DNA of 64,000 bases, from NCBI RefSeq assembly GCF_019100495.1, contig NZ_JAHRVA010000005.1, forward strand, positions 154,807-218,806, written 5' to 3'. Position numbers and translations under genes: made by a program. Each line of letters begins with the position of its first letter. Within the stretch, counting starts at the first letter, position 1. This document shows positions 53,285 through 61,082 of this stretch, in pieces. The stretch is from Falsochrobactrum tianjinense (GTDB lineage: Bacteria > Pseudomonadota > Alphaproteobacteria > Rhizobiales > Rhizobiaceae). The notes under the pieces are model-generated. The model was not told the DNA's origin. It did no database searches and was given only the letters and a program-made list of their open reading frames with translations.

Positions 53285-53748
53285 GCTGACCTCGCGATGT
53301 TGGATTGAAGGAGAAGGCCGAAAGACCAGCACACCACGCTGTTGGCCTCATCCATGATTTCGCCCGCCGACATGATATGAGCGATGAACTGGCGACTGCT
53401 GCCATTGGCGAAGGTGAGCATGAAGGCGTGGGGATTGACGCTGTTCTCTGCGGACAGCATGAGCAACTGGCCTGCGTCGTCATCGTTCTGTGCGATCACC
53501 ACTTCCATCGTCTGTGTCGGACGTGCGCTCTTCTGATGATCTGGGATAGGTGGATTGTCTGGATCATAGGGATCAGGCAGCATGGTGGCCTTGGTCTGCC
53601 ATTCACCACTGATCTGACCAAGGCTGTATAATCCATTGACCTGTGTCCACGCCTCGCCAGTGAAGTCAGATGCACTCACCTGTCGAGCGGTCCAGTCTTG
53701 CCGAACCGCCCCTATATGCAGGGATGTGCCTGACGTGGCGAAGAACAT
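53281..53748 (-). CDS. Second tail-tube-like protein
   Basis: 155 residues, clearly paralogous to the next gene product: shared start (FFATSGTSLHIGAV), SDFTGEAWTQVNGLYSLGQISGEW, and the C-terminal pattern MSAGEIMDEANSVV ... SNIARS. Probably a minor tail-tube or tube-end subunit. Confidence 0.65.
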   Translation of the reverse strand: MFFATSGTSLHIGAVRQDWTARQVSASDFTGEAWTQVNGLYSLGQISGEWQTKATMLPDPYDPDNPPIPDHQKSARPTQTMEVVIAQNDDDAGQLLMLSAENSVNPHAFMLTFANGSSRQFIAHIMSAGEIMDEANSVVCWSFGLLLQSNIARSA

Positions 53749-53751
53749 GGA

Positions 53752-54231
53752 TTATACCTCTGCCGCGTTGACGCGCACGATGTTGGAATTGATGCCAAGG
53801 GTAGAGTTGAGCTTCATCACGTTGTTGGCCGTGTCGAGTGCTTCTGCTGCGCTCATGACCTTGGCAATGAACATGCGCTGTGATGGCGTTCCGCCTGCCG
53901 GAGCGTCGTTGAACTCGATCTTGAAGGCATAGTCATGGATGGCCTTCTCTGCTGCCAGCAAGGCGATCTGGCCCGCATCGGCATAGTCGATGCCCGTCAC
54001 CATTTCCAAGTTACCCGCATTGCGAGTGCCTTTGATCTTCTGGGTACGGTTCAGGCCGATATCGTCAAAGGTGATCTCGGTTGCCGTGTCGCCAAAAGTG
54101 CCGATGCTTTCGAGATTATTGATCCGCTCCCAAATCTGACTGGTGAAGTCTGCGGCAACAAAATCCTCTGACTTCGGAGCAATAACGCTGCCAATGAACA
54201 CCTTGGCACCTGCTGTTGCGAAAATAGGCAT
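53752..54231 (-). CDS. Major tail (tube) protein
   Basis: 159 residues from ATG 54231: MPIFATAGAKVFIGSVIAPK, DFTSQIWERINNLESIGTFGDTATEITFDDIGLNRTQKIKGTRNAGNLE and MSAAEALDTANNVMKLNSTL. Beta-rich tail-tube family typical of siphophages of Rhizobiales. Only 3 bp separate it from the paralogue downstream. Confidence 0.75.
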   Translation of the reverse strand: MPIFATAGAKVFIGSVIAPKSEDFVAADFTSQIWERINNLESIGTFGDTATEITFDDIGLNRTQKIKGTRNAGNLEMVTGIDYADAGQIALLAAEKAIHDYAFKIEFNDAPAGGTPSQRMFIAKVMSAAEALDTANNVMKLNSTLGINSNIVRVNAAEV

Positions 54232-54233
54232 GA

Positions 54234-54587
54234 TTATCCCTCGTGATTGCGCCGCTCTTCCGATTGCTTGGCGCTGGAATGACAGGGTGTGCAAAGGGGT
54301 TGCCAGTTGGCACGGTTCCAGAACAGCGTCTGGTTGCCCTTATGCGGCTTGATGTGATCGACCAGCGTGGCGGGCGCACCGCAACGGCGGCAGGAGGAAT
54401 AGACAGCGAGAAAAGCTTTCCTTTCCCGGTCCCATTCAGCCGTGTAGCCACGCTGGCGTGAGGTTGGGCGCTTCTTGTCGAAGCGGGCTTTGCGCTCCTT
54501 CTCAAGGCGCTGCACGGTGATGCACGGCTCTTTACGAGTGTGAGCCTTGTTGCAGTAGCCACAGATGGAAGGAGCGCGTACCGACAT
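54234..54587 (-). CDS. HNH endonuclease
   Basis: 117 residues from ATG 54587. Two zinc-binding CxxC pairs (ICGYCNKA, CRRCGAPA) and the nuclease motif LVDHIKPHKGNQTLFWNRANWQPLCTPCH. In HK97-type phages and capsid-forming satellites an HNH protein assists the terminase in cos cleavage; it is usually next to the terminase but here lies between head and tail genes. Confidence 0.85.
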   Translation of the reverse strand: MSVRAPSICGYCNKAHTRKEPCITVQRLEKERKARFDKKRPTSRQRGYTAEWDRERKAFLAVYSSCRRCGAPATLVDHIKPHKGNQTLFWNRANWQPLCTPCHSSAKQSEERRNHEG

Positions 54588-54588
54588 A

Positions 54589-54978
54589 TCAGGCCACCGG
54601 CGCTGTGCTGGCATGACCAAGGATGGCCACGACGCCAAGGGCGATGCTTGTTCCACCAGTCTTGACGGCAACGGCCCGGACGTAGCGCTTGCGCTTGGAT
54701 CCGATATAACCAACCCGATAGGCAGAATTGGCTTCCAGCGTGTCAGGTACGCCGTCCAGAAGGTCAGCAGCGGCCACATCAGTCCAGGCGCTCGTTCCGG
54801 TGTCGCTTTCCTGTAGCTTCACGGTAAAATCGCCAGCGGCTTCAATTGCCCCGGTATTGACCGCGAATAGCGCACTGTCGAAACCCTTGAGGTCGATACT
54901 GACGCCGTTCGTGTTCGCGGCCAGAACTGCCGGAGCAATCGCCTGAACCGCCTTGTTGTCGTGATAGGTGTCTTTCAT
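54589..54978 (-). CDS. Head decoration-like protein
   Basis: 129 residues, beta-rich: DLKGFDSALFAVNTGAIEAAGDFTVKLQESDTGTSAWTDVAAADLLDGVPDTLEANSAYRVGYIGSKRKRYVRAVAVKTGG. This family lies directly downstream of the capsid gene in many siphophages, where it is thought to be a capsid-stabilising or structural protein. No direct functional evidence. Confidence 0.6.
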   Translation of the reverse strand: MKDTYHDNKAVQAIAPAVLAANTNGVSIDLKGFDSALFAVNTGAIEAAGDFTVKLQESDTGTSAWTDVAAADLLDGVPDTLEANSAYRVGYIGSKRKRYVRAVAVKTGGTSIALGVVAILGHASTAPVA

Positions 54979-54989
54979 GGCTGTTCTCC

Positions 54990-56198
54990 TTAGCTCGCAG
55001 CGATCTTGAGGAACTTGATCGCGTTGAAATCACCAGCACCGCCGCCCACGCGTTTGTAGACGTCGAAGACAATGCGGCCCTTCTGGGTGAGTTCATCACG
55101 GTTGATGCGGACGCCCTGTCGATCCACGACGACATAGCCCTGACGGAAATCACCGAAGGCGATGGGGAGAGCGTCAGCGGCAATATCCGGCATACTTTCA
55201 TCGATCTCGACGCGCTGGCCGAGGAGCGGATGTTCAATGCCTTCAATCAGGTTGCCCGTGGGTGCCCACAGATAGCGCCCGTTGGCGTCCTTGATCTGGC
55301 GCAGGCGGATTGCCGTGTTGCTGTTCATCAGGAATGCGGCATTGCCCTTGTAGGGACGGCGCAGGGTGGCAACGATCTTGATGAGCGCATCTGCCAGCTT
55401 TGCATCATCCGGGGTTGCACCGGTCGGCACGTACTGGAATTTGCCCCACTCGCGAGCGAAATCTTTCTCCGGCGCGGTCGGATAAGTCAGCAGGCCAGTC
55501 GGGGAATTATCCACACCATCGCCGGTCATGAATGCCTCGCCCTCGGTTTCGCTGAAATCATGGGTGGCATTGTTGATCAGCCAGGATGCAATATCGGTGG
55601 CCGCATCATCGAGCAGGTGACGGGTGGCAACGGGAGCAGCATATAGCTCTGCCACACCATACGAATGCTTGGTGAGTTCGGGGCGCGCCGTATCCTGCGG
55701 ACGGTCTTCGCGTTCCGTCACCCACTTTGCGCCACGCTTGCCCATGCTGTAAAATCGCTCGTATCGATCAGTGCCGATGCTGACGACTTCGGCCAGCCCA
55801 CGCATGGGAGACAGATCAGTCATCAGATTGCGGATGGTCAGATCGACCGTGGGCAGAACGAAGTAACCGCCATCGACATTGTTGTCAGACGCTGCCGCCT
55901 TCACTTCCACGTCAGAGCCGGTGCGGGCAAAGTGAGACAGGGCCTTGCGCTCAATCTCGTTCTGCTCGTCCTTGTTGCCACCGCCGCCGAGGCGACCGGC
56001 CTTCTTCTCGATTTCATCAAGGCGATCATTCAGGGCCTTGAGATCGGGATTTTCGCCCTCGACCTTTTTGAGACGCTCATCCAGCGATGCCCGCAGATCA
56101 TCAAGCGATTTGGTGACGATGGAAACCGGATCGTCATCCTCGCCCTTACGGGTGATGCTCACGCTGCCGAGCAGCGCTTCTTTCATGACATGCTGCAT
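54990..56198 (-). CDS. Major capsid protein (HK97 fold)
   Basis: 402 residues from ATG 56198, preceded by GGAAGGA. An N-terminal coiled-coil delta domain (about 25-75: LDDLRASLDERLKKVEGENP, LNDRLDEIEKKAG) is followed by the mature HK97 shell domain with VDGGYFVLPTVDLTIRNLMTDLSPMRGLAEVV, GEAFMTGDGVDNSPTGLLTY and AFLMNSNTAIRLRQIKDANGRYLWAP. The delta domain would be removed by the adjacent protease. Fully open and normal in length. Confidence 0.95.
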   Translation of the reverse strand: MQHVMKEALLGSVSITRKGEDDDPVSIVTKSLDDLRASLDERLKKVEGENPDLKALNDRLDEIEKKAGRLGGGGNKDEQNEIERKALSHFARTGSDVEVKAAASDNNVDGGYFVLPTVDLTIRNLMTDLSPMRGLAEVVSIGTDRYERFYSMGKRGAKWVTEREDRPQDTARPELTKHSYGVAELYAAPVATRHLLDDAATDIASWLINNATHDFSETEGEAFMTGDGVDNSPTGLLTYPTAPEKDFAREWGKFQYVPTGATPDDAKLADALIKIVATLRRPYKGNAAFLMNSNTAIRLRQIKDANGRYLWAPTGNLIEGIEHPLLGQRVEIDESMPDIAADALPIAFGDFRQGYVVVDRQGVRINRDELTQKGRIVFDVYKRVGGGAGDFNAIKFLKIAAS

Positions 56199-56199
56199 G

Positions 56200-56703
56200 T
56201 CAGTTCCTTCCAATCTGCGCGGCTGCGCGGTTGATGGCAGCGGCGATATTCAGCGCCAGAACTGCCGATTTGGCCGAAGTCACCTTCGCGCCGGGATGCA
56301 TCGGGATCGTCACGAGAGACGCTTCCAGAAGCTCAAGAGATTTGATGGTGCGCCCGCCGCCAGTGCGCGGACTGGAGCTTTTCGTAATGAAGCCGATAGA
56401 GACACCGCGAACGGCGCCGGATTTAACCAGCGCTTGCACTTCGCGGGCACGGATCACTTCATCGACCAGAAGCTTTCCGGTGAGGTGAAGGCCGTCTGAC
56501 TTTTCTTCGGCTATGTCCCACGTTCCAACAGGATCATTCATGTCGTGGCCGAACAAAAGAGGAATAGGCATCTTGGCCGATTTGAACGCACCGGGTTCAA
56601 TCCAGTCGCCAATGCGATCAGGGCTGCCAAATTTCCATGCCAGACCTGAAATCAGGCCAGCATCACCCGCGATCATCTTGGTTTCGACAATCAACCTGTC
56701 CAT
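56200..56703 (-). CDS. HK97-type prohead protease
   Basis: 167 residues from ATG 56703 (MDRLIVETKMIAGDAGLISG). Herpesvirus-protease-like fold with the catalytic His in PIPLLFGHDMNDPVGTW, the Ser in GVSIGFITKSSS, and LLEASLVTIPMHPGAKV. It trims the capsid protein during maturation. Its ATG overlaps the stop of a 35-residue gene (TGATG). Confidence 0.92.
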   Translation of the reverse strand: MDRLIVETKMIAGDAGLISGLAWKFGSPDRIGDWIEPGAFKSAKMPIPLLFGHDMNDPVGTWDIAEEKSDGLHLTGKLLVDEVIRAREVQALVKSGAVRGVSIGFITKSSSPRTGGGRTIKSLELLEASLVTIPMHPGAKVTSAKSAVLALNIAAAINRAAAQIGRN

Positions 56704-56810
56704 CAAAATGCCTCCAACAAACGCACGGTGTGTTCCGCAGCGCCGGTGATGGCCATAATCAGCAGGGCGATAGATGCCGCCATGAGTGTCAGGCCGATTA
56801 ATCTGTCCAT
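56703..56810 (-). CDS. 35-residue single-span membrane peptide in the head operon
   Basis: An ATG at 56810 in a TGATG overlap with the upstream stop opens a frame for a peptide whose middle is one hydrophobic helix (IGLTLMAASIALLIMAITGA), ending in another TGATG overlap with the protease start. Its perfect fit between the coupled genes, more than its length, supports it. Like the protease it begins MDRLI. Function unknown. Confidence 0.55.
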   Translation of the reverse strand: MDRLIGLTLMAASIALLIMAITGAAEHTVRLLEAF

Positions 56811-57196
56811 CACACCACCTCGCGGAATGCAGCGCGGTTGCTGGCGAAAGCATCAATCTGGGCTTCGACCCAAGACACAGCCAGCAGGCGCAGCACATTC
56901 TTGTGATTGAACGGGAGGGACTTGCCGTCTTCGATGATTTCCCACTTGGTCACGAGACGAGCCAGACAGTTGAGCCGAGCGCGCTCGCGATCCTCACCGG
57001 ACACAGTGCCGTCAGAGCGGGTGCGCTCCATAAGCTCGTCCGTCATCGCGATACGGGCATCATGCGCCGTCTTGCTGTCCGGGCCGACGATCCAGAGCTT
57101 GATCCCGGTCGGCTCTCCGGTGACAGGATCGACCAGCTCACATTCGCGGCCCCGGTCCTGATCGGTCACATTGGCGATGATTTCACTCAGATCCAT
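56810..57196 (-). CDS. Hypothetical protein between portal and protease
   Basis: 128 residues from ATG 57196, overlapping the portal end by 14 bp. An acidic protein: MDLSEIIANVTDQDRGREC, LWIVGPDSKTAHDARIAMTDEL, TKWEIIEDGKSLPFNHKNVLRLLAVSWVEAQIDAFASNRAAFR. The C-terminal pattern (W...G..LPF....V..LL.....V..QI..F..NR..F) resembles tail assembly chaperones, though the position among head genes is odd. Confidence 0.6.
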   Translation of the reverse strand: MDLSEIIANVTDQDRGRECELVDPVTGEPTGIKLWIVGPDSKTAHDARIAMTDELMERTRSDGTVSGEDRERARLNCLARLVTKWEIIEDGKSLPFNHKNVLRLLAVSWVEAQIDAFASNRAAFREVV

Positions 57197-58418
57197 TTTC
57201 GTCCTCGTTTTCTTGTTCGTCCGCCAATGGCGGTTGGACCGGACGTCCGCCGCTGGCGGGAGTTGATCCCGGCTGGCTCGATCCCGTATTTGGATTTTCA
57301 AAGGTGTTGCCGTCATCGACTGGCGGCAGATCAAGCCAGTCCCTAGCCTCATTGCGGGTCAGCACCATGGAAGAGCGCAACGAGCTGATTGCCGTGGCGC
57401 GGGCCGTCAGATCGACGTTGGTGAAGTCGTCACGGTCAAAACGAATTGCGAGGGTTTTGCGCTGATCCTTGGTGAACAGGGCGCGGCGCAGTGCGCCTTC
57501 CAGTGCCCGCAGCCATGGCTCAAGGCAAAGCTGGAGAAACTGACGATGCATTTCAGCACTGTTCGACCATGTGGCCTTGGTCAAATCGCCCAGAAGTGTA
57601 GCGGGGAGATTGAAGGCGCGGGCGATTTCCTGAAGCTGGAAAAGGCGAAGCTGCTGAAACTGTGCATCAACACTGGAAAGCTGCATTTGCACCCATTCAG
57701 CATCGTCGTACAGAATGGCTGTCTTGCCGGAATTATCGGCACCGTCCATCATCTGACGCCACATGGCGATCATGGACTGCGCGCCCTTGTCGCCAAGCGG
57801 TTTCTTGGTGCGCAGGACGCCACCGGGACGGGCACCACGGCCAAACAGGCGGGCGGCATGGCGTTCCATCACAATAGCAACGCCGATGGCCTCGCGACAC
57901 AATGTCAGCGGGGATTTGTCGTAGGTACCGCGAAGATGAATGATTTCGCTGGCGTCTTGCAGGATGCCATTGACGCGATAGCGCGGCTGCAAGGTGTCAT
58001 CGGGATAATCGACGTTGATGAAACCGGGACGATACCGGATCAGTTCAAGGGGCCGTCCATCCATGCTGCGGGAGACACGGGCAAGCCCGCCCTGATCCCG
58101 GCAAAGTGCATCGACCATGATCGAGCGGATGAATTCGAAACCGGAAGTCCACTCGTTCGCCTCGCTGCGCAGCAGATCAACGGCAGGATGACCGGGAACT
58201 TCCTTCTCCGATCCATCGGCGGCAATTTCCACCACCTTCACATTGAGGCTGGCAGCGGCTTCGGAAATGGTACGAACCGCAGTGGCAACGGCAGGGACGC
58301 GCAAGGCTATCTCGGTCGAAACCGCCACACCCGTTGCAGTCGGCGCACCCTGTCCAAGCATCTCAAGGATTTGCTCGTCAGTCAGTGCTTTTTTGCGGTA
58401 AAAGGGCCATATCTTCAT
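57183..58418 (-). CDS. Phage portal protein (HK97 family)
   Basis: 411 residues. MKIWPFYRKKALTDEQI, ALRVPAVATAVRTISEAAASL, EVPGHPAVDLLRSEANEWTSGFEFIRSIM, and LQEIARAFNLPATLLGDLTKATWSNSAEMHRQFLQLCLEPWLRALE are typical of the HK97 portal family. It forms the 12-mer vertex ring through which DNA enters. The last 40 residues are Pro/Gly/Glu-rich. It begins the structural module. Confidence 0.94.
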   Translation of the reverse strand: MKIWPFYRKKALTDEQILEMLGQGAPTATGVAVSTEIALRVPAVATAVRTISEAAASLNVKVVEIAADGSEKEVPGHPAVDLLRSEANEWTSGFEFIRSIMVDALCRDQGGLARVSRSMDGRPLELIRYRPGFINVDYPDDTLQPRYRVNGILQDASEIIHLRGTYDKSPLTLCREAIGVAIVMERHAARLFGRGARPGGVLRTKKPLGDKGAQSMIAMWRQMMDGADNSGKTAILYDDAEWVQMQLSSVDAQFQQLRLFQLQEIARAFNLPATLLGDLTKATWSNSAEMHRQFLQLCLEPWLRALEGALRRALFTKDQRKTLAIRFDRDDFTNVDLTARATAISSLRSSMVLTRNEARDWLDLPPVDDGNTFENPNTGSSQPGSTPASGGRPVQPPLADEQENEDENGSE

Positions 58419-58493
58419 GGCCCCTAATTTGCCTCATGCGCGTGCGCGAAGCCATTACCGAAAGCGCAGTTAAGTGCAGGTAAAATCAGTTAG

Positions 58494-58775
58494 TTATGAG
58501 GTTTTTCCCCTGCCTTTCGCGAGCCAGACGACAACCTCTGTTTTGGTGACATAAAGGCGTCCGCCACGCCTGCGAGCCGGGAAAGTTGCTTCCTCCATTT
58601 CCAGCTTACGCACAAAGTCCACAGACACACCCATAAACCTTGCGATTGTCCGCGTACCCCATAGGCTTTCGATAGCCAAGGTACTTCCCCCATTGGGGGG
58701 AGTTCCCATCATGCGGTCAAAGCGCTCCGGTGTCATTTCGGTGATACCGTGGAGATTGCAAGTGGTTGATTTCAT
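58494..58775 (-). CDS. Small helix-turn-helix protein before the portal gene
   Basis: 93 residues. ESLWGTRTIARFMGVSVDFVRKLEMEEATFPARRRGGRLYVTKTEVVVWL is an excisionase/AlpA/Nu1-like winged helix that recognises DNA. It could be a late-gene regulator. A 75-bp gap follows before the portal start. Coupled by ATGA overlap to the upstream gene. Confidence 0.65.
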   Translation of the reverse strand: MKSTTCNLHGITEMTPERFDRMMGTPPNGGSTLAIESLWGTRTIARFMGVSVDFVRKLEMEEATFPARRRGGRLYVTKTEVVVWLAKGRGKTS

Positions 58776-58993
58776 GGCATCTCATCCTTCCAAATCACAG
58801 TATTACCTTCGGATTGCAACTCGCGGGCCACTTGCTGCGCTTCCTCAAGGCTGTGTGCATCGTGAATGTTGCAAGCGCCGTCATCAATGAACATGTCAAA
58901 CATCCAGACCCGATTTCCGGTCTGATGGCTGATCCCGGACCAAATTTCGACACGCTCCCGATACGGCTTTGGAAATTGAACAACCTGGTTCAT
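58772..58993 (-). CDS. Small hypothetical phage protein
   Basis: 73 residues, beta-rich with a helical end: QFPKPYRERVEIWSGISHQTGNRVWMFDMFIDDGACNIHDAHSLEEAQQVARELQSEG. Not recognised. Coupled by ATGA overlaps on both sides. Confidence 0.55.
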   Translation of the reverse strand: MNQVVQFPKPYRERVEIWSGISHQTGNRVWMFDMFIDDGACNIHDAHSLEEAQQVARELQSEGNTVIWKDEMP

Positions 58994-59475
58994 AGACGAA
59001 AGCCTTTCAGGTGATTGATCGTGAGGGTTTTCCTGCTTTGTTTTCGAGCAAGTCGGTCCGCTTTGGATTTGGCCGCGTTCTCCCTCATGCGATCGGTTTC
59101 AAACTTCTTGACCGGGATGCCCTTGGCGGATAGCTGCCTGATCTTGTCCCGGCATTCCTCCCAATCGCCACGGTCAACCAGGGTTTTCTTTACGCCGTCC
59201 TCGATCAGATCAACATTCCATCCGCCTTCCAGATCAGGGCCGTATCGACCGTTGATCGGTGGCACCTCATAATATTCAGCCATCACAACAAGCGGGCGAT
59301 AGCGGAACGGCCTATCCAGATTTGGATTGGCGAGTTTTCTGGCGTTCGTCCTTCCCATGAGCTTTTCCGCTATTTTCTGATCTTCATCAGATAGCTGTTT
59401 CTTAATTTTCGGCCCGCCGGAAAACAGCTTGGCGCGCATCCGGCGCTCAAGCTCATCATCGCTGATTTCGTTCAC
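58990..59475 (-). CDS. Hypothetical phage protein
   Basis: 161 residues, very basic at the C-terminus (ENAAKSKADRLARKQSRKTL). A middle segment, RPLVVMAEYYEVPPINGRYGPDLEGGWNV, is beta-like. No family recognised. Coupled by ATGA overlaps to both neighbours. Confidence 0.55.
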   Translation of the reverse strand: MNEISDDELERRMRAKLFSGGPKIKKQLSDEDQKIAEKLMGRTNARKLANPNLDRPFRYRPLVVMAEYYEVPPINGRYGPDLEGGWNVDLIEDGVKKTLVDRGDWEECRDKIRQLSAKGIPVKKFETDRMRENAAKSKADRLARKQSRKTLTINHLKGFRL

Positions 59476-59648
59476 AGCGCCCTCGCTCTGATTAATCTGG
59501 CCTCGGTTGCTGCTTGCGATGCCTCCAGAACGGTCAAGCCGAACCGCTGGCGCAGTCCTTCAATGACAGGGTGGGGTTTCTCACTATCAGGTGTCGTCGC
59601 AAGCCAACGAGCGGCCTCGATCACGCGGGGATTAAATGGCGTCATCAT
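59472..59648 (-). CDS. Small hypothetical phage protein
   Basis: 58 residues from ATG 59648 (a second ATG follows at 59645), preceded by AGGAAG. FNPRVIEAARWLATTPDSEK ... VIEGLRQRFGLTVLEASQAATEARL is helical and resembles small helix-turn-helix peptides common in phage early operons. It overlaps the end of the upstream gene by 17 bp. Confidence 0.5.
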   Translation of the reverse strand: MMTPFNPRVIEAARWLATTPDSEKPHPVIEGLRQRFGLTVLEASQAATEARLIRARAL

Positions 59649-59910
59649 CTGGACTTCCTGAAAACATGTCTTCGCCACCGCTATGAAGACGTGTGTGATG
59701 CTGACGACATAGCCAGCGAACAGAAAGCGGCTTTGAATAATCATCGTGGTGAGCGTCAACCTGTACGTCTCCGCAAACTTCGCAAGGCGGCTTGATCAAC
59801 TCTCCGCTACTGAGTGCACGCTGCACTGCAAGATGAGCTTTGTACTTCTCAGCATTCGCCCTGCGCCAATTGGCTTGCCGAGTATCCGTCTTGAGATTTA
59901 ACTCAGTCAT
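59632..59910 (-). CDS. HNH-like zinc-binding phage protein
   Basis: 92 residues. PCEVCGDVQVDAHHDDYSKPLSVRWLCRQHHTRLH carries CxxC and C-x2-HH ligands plus an HH pair, similar to short HNH-type proteins found in many phages and prophages. Whether it cuts DNA cannot be told. Overlaps the upstream gene by ATGA. Confidence 0.65.
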   Translation of the reverse strand: MTELNLKTDTRQANWRRANAEKYKAHLAVQRALSSGELIKPPCEVCGDVQVDAHHDDYSKPLSVRWLCRQHHTRLHSGGEDMFSGSPDDDAI

Positions 59911-60092
59911 GCTTCACCTCCTGCCATCTTGTTCCAGACCCACTCAGACGTGTCTTCCGCCTTGCTCACTGACTGCCCTGACAAGCGGTCCAATGCTCGC
60001 CACGCTTCAGAGTTGGTATCGAAAGGGCCTGCAACAACATTGCCGCCATTCATCACGAGGTATTTGCCGTCAGGCTGCTTGCAAACAATCAT
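59907..60092 (-). CDS. Small hypothetical phage protein
   Basis: 61 residues (MIVCKQPDGKYLVMNGGNVV ... FDTNSEAWRALDRLSGQ); resembles short phage proteins with a beta-hairpin plus helix. Not recognised. Coupled by ATGA overlaps. Confidence 0.5.
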   Translation of the reverse strand: MIVCKQPDGKYLVMNGGNVVAGPFDTNSEAWRALDRLSGQSVSKAEDTSEWVWNKMAGGEA

Positions 60093-60811
60093 GCGGCGCT
60101 CCTTTCAATGTCCTCGATGTATAAATCACCGTTCACCATTTTTTTTGCGAGATACTCAACATCGCCAGGAAACACGTCTTTTGATTGTAGCCACGCTTCC
60201 GCCTCCGCGAGGTCTTTCACCTGTGGAATTGCAGAAGCTTCACCCTTTTTTTTCTTCGGATGGTTCAAATCGGGGTCGCTCGCTACAGCGCTTTTTGATT
60301 GCGCGCTTCGCTCCCCCTCTCGCGTAGATGCTAACCTTTCCCCGTCCAAAGCCCCATGATTTGGCGTTGGTTGTGATTTTGACGCTGATTGTAAATCTGA
60401 ATGTGATTGTGGTTGTGATTGTGATTGCTTTTCATCGGCTTTTGGCCGATCATAAGCCGAATTAAAGCTAGGCTTTTCATCGGCTTTTGCAGTCTTCCTG
60501 GGTCGTCCACCCTTTTTCCCATTCTCCGACAAGTTTTTATGTTTGATTTCAGATGCTTCACGTACTTCCGCCGTACGTTTGTGAACCCAAAGATAATCAT
60601 ATAGAGGCGCAAGAACCTCACTCACCGCCATCCACCTATCAGCATCAACATGTGCAATCCTGCGAAGCCGTTCCTCATCGGACGGAAGCTCACCATGTCG
60701 CCACTGATGGAGGCGCAAAAACATATGCGCCCCGTACTCCTCTGCGCTCAGGCCAGATGCTTCCGATAGCTCATCACCAACGTAAATTTGCATCCATGGT
60801 AGATTGATCAT
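60089..60811 (-). CDS. DUF1376 (YdaU-like) replication-associated protein
   Basis: 240 residues from ATG 60811. The N-terminal domain NLPWMQIYVGDELSEASGLSAEEYGAHMFLRLHQWRHGELPSDEERLRRIA is the DUF1376 fold found in phage replication modules, often beside helicase loaders. The middle is a Ser/Gln-rich low-complexity linker encoded by an imperfect GTGATT-type repeat, with a repeated KADEK segment. The C-terminus is acidic and helical. It is the only replication-related gene of the element. Start overlaps the upstream stop. Confidence 0.75.
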   Translation of the reverse strand: MINLPWMQIYVGDELSEASGLSAEEYGAHMFLRLHQWRHGELPSDEERLRRIAHVDADRWMAVSEVLAPLYDYLWVHKRTAEVREASEIKHKNLSENGKKGGRPRKTAKADEKPSFNSAYDRPKADEKQSQSQPQSHSDLQSASKSQPTPNHGALDGERLASTREGERSAQSKSAVASDPDLNHPKKKKGEASAIPQVKDLAEAEAWLQSKDVFPGDVEYLAKKMVNGDLYIEDIERSAA

Positions 60812-60978
60812 TCTACCCACCCATCTGCGTCAGCGATCCCCATTTCGGCGGGATCGTCTTCGCGTTCGTCATCTTCAAAATCAGGGTCGCCGTCGAGAGT
60901 ATCGAGCAGCGCAATCGCGTCCTCGATCCACTTCTCCAGCATCAGACGGCGCAGCCTGTGAATTGCGGGACTACTCAT
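60808..60978 (-). CDS. Small acidic phage protein
   Basis: 56 residues from ATG 60978 (MSSPAIHRLRRLMLEKWIED), then a strongly acidic end (DGDPDFEDDEREDDPAEMG). Such acidic peptides can be DNA mimics, but nothing identifies one here. Coupled by ATGA overlaps both sides; the frame upstream of 60978 belongs to neighbouring genes. Confidence 0.5.
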   Translation of the reverse strand: MSSPAIHRLRRLMLEKWIEDAIALLDTLDGDPDFEDDEREDDPAEMGIADADGWVE

Positions 60979-61082
60979 TTCGCGCGCCCTTTCAGATCCG
61001 GCAGTATCCAGATGGAAACTACCGTTGCAGAGCGAGCGATACGGAGAAGAAAGAAGGCCAGCCAGATACGTATCAGGGTCAT
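60975..61082 (-). CDS. 35-residue hydrophobic peptide in the early operon
   Basis: ATG 61082 overlaps the stop of the upstream gene (ATGA) and its own stop overlaps the next ATG (ATGA). The product is basic and hydrophobic (IWLAFFLLRIARSATVVSIW), probably membrane-inserted. The two couplings are the main evidence. Confidence 0.5.
   Translation of the reverse strand: MTLIRIWLAFFLLRIARSATVVSIWILPDLKGRAK

Noticed and set aside
54116..54562. 148-codon minus-strand frame overlapping the HNH and tail-tube genes
   Set aside because: It is a Ser/Arg-rich frame across two recognised genes that run in another frame.
46680..58418. Gene transfer agent cluster
   Set aside because: The order differs from the Rhodobacter-type cluster, and the cluster lies in an element with an integrase, attachment repeats and a phage-type early operon.
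60402..60489. CRISPR array
   Set aside because: The repeats are short, irregular and in-frame within a coding sequence; no repeat-spacer pattern exists anywhere in the window that I can see.
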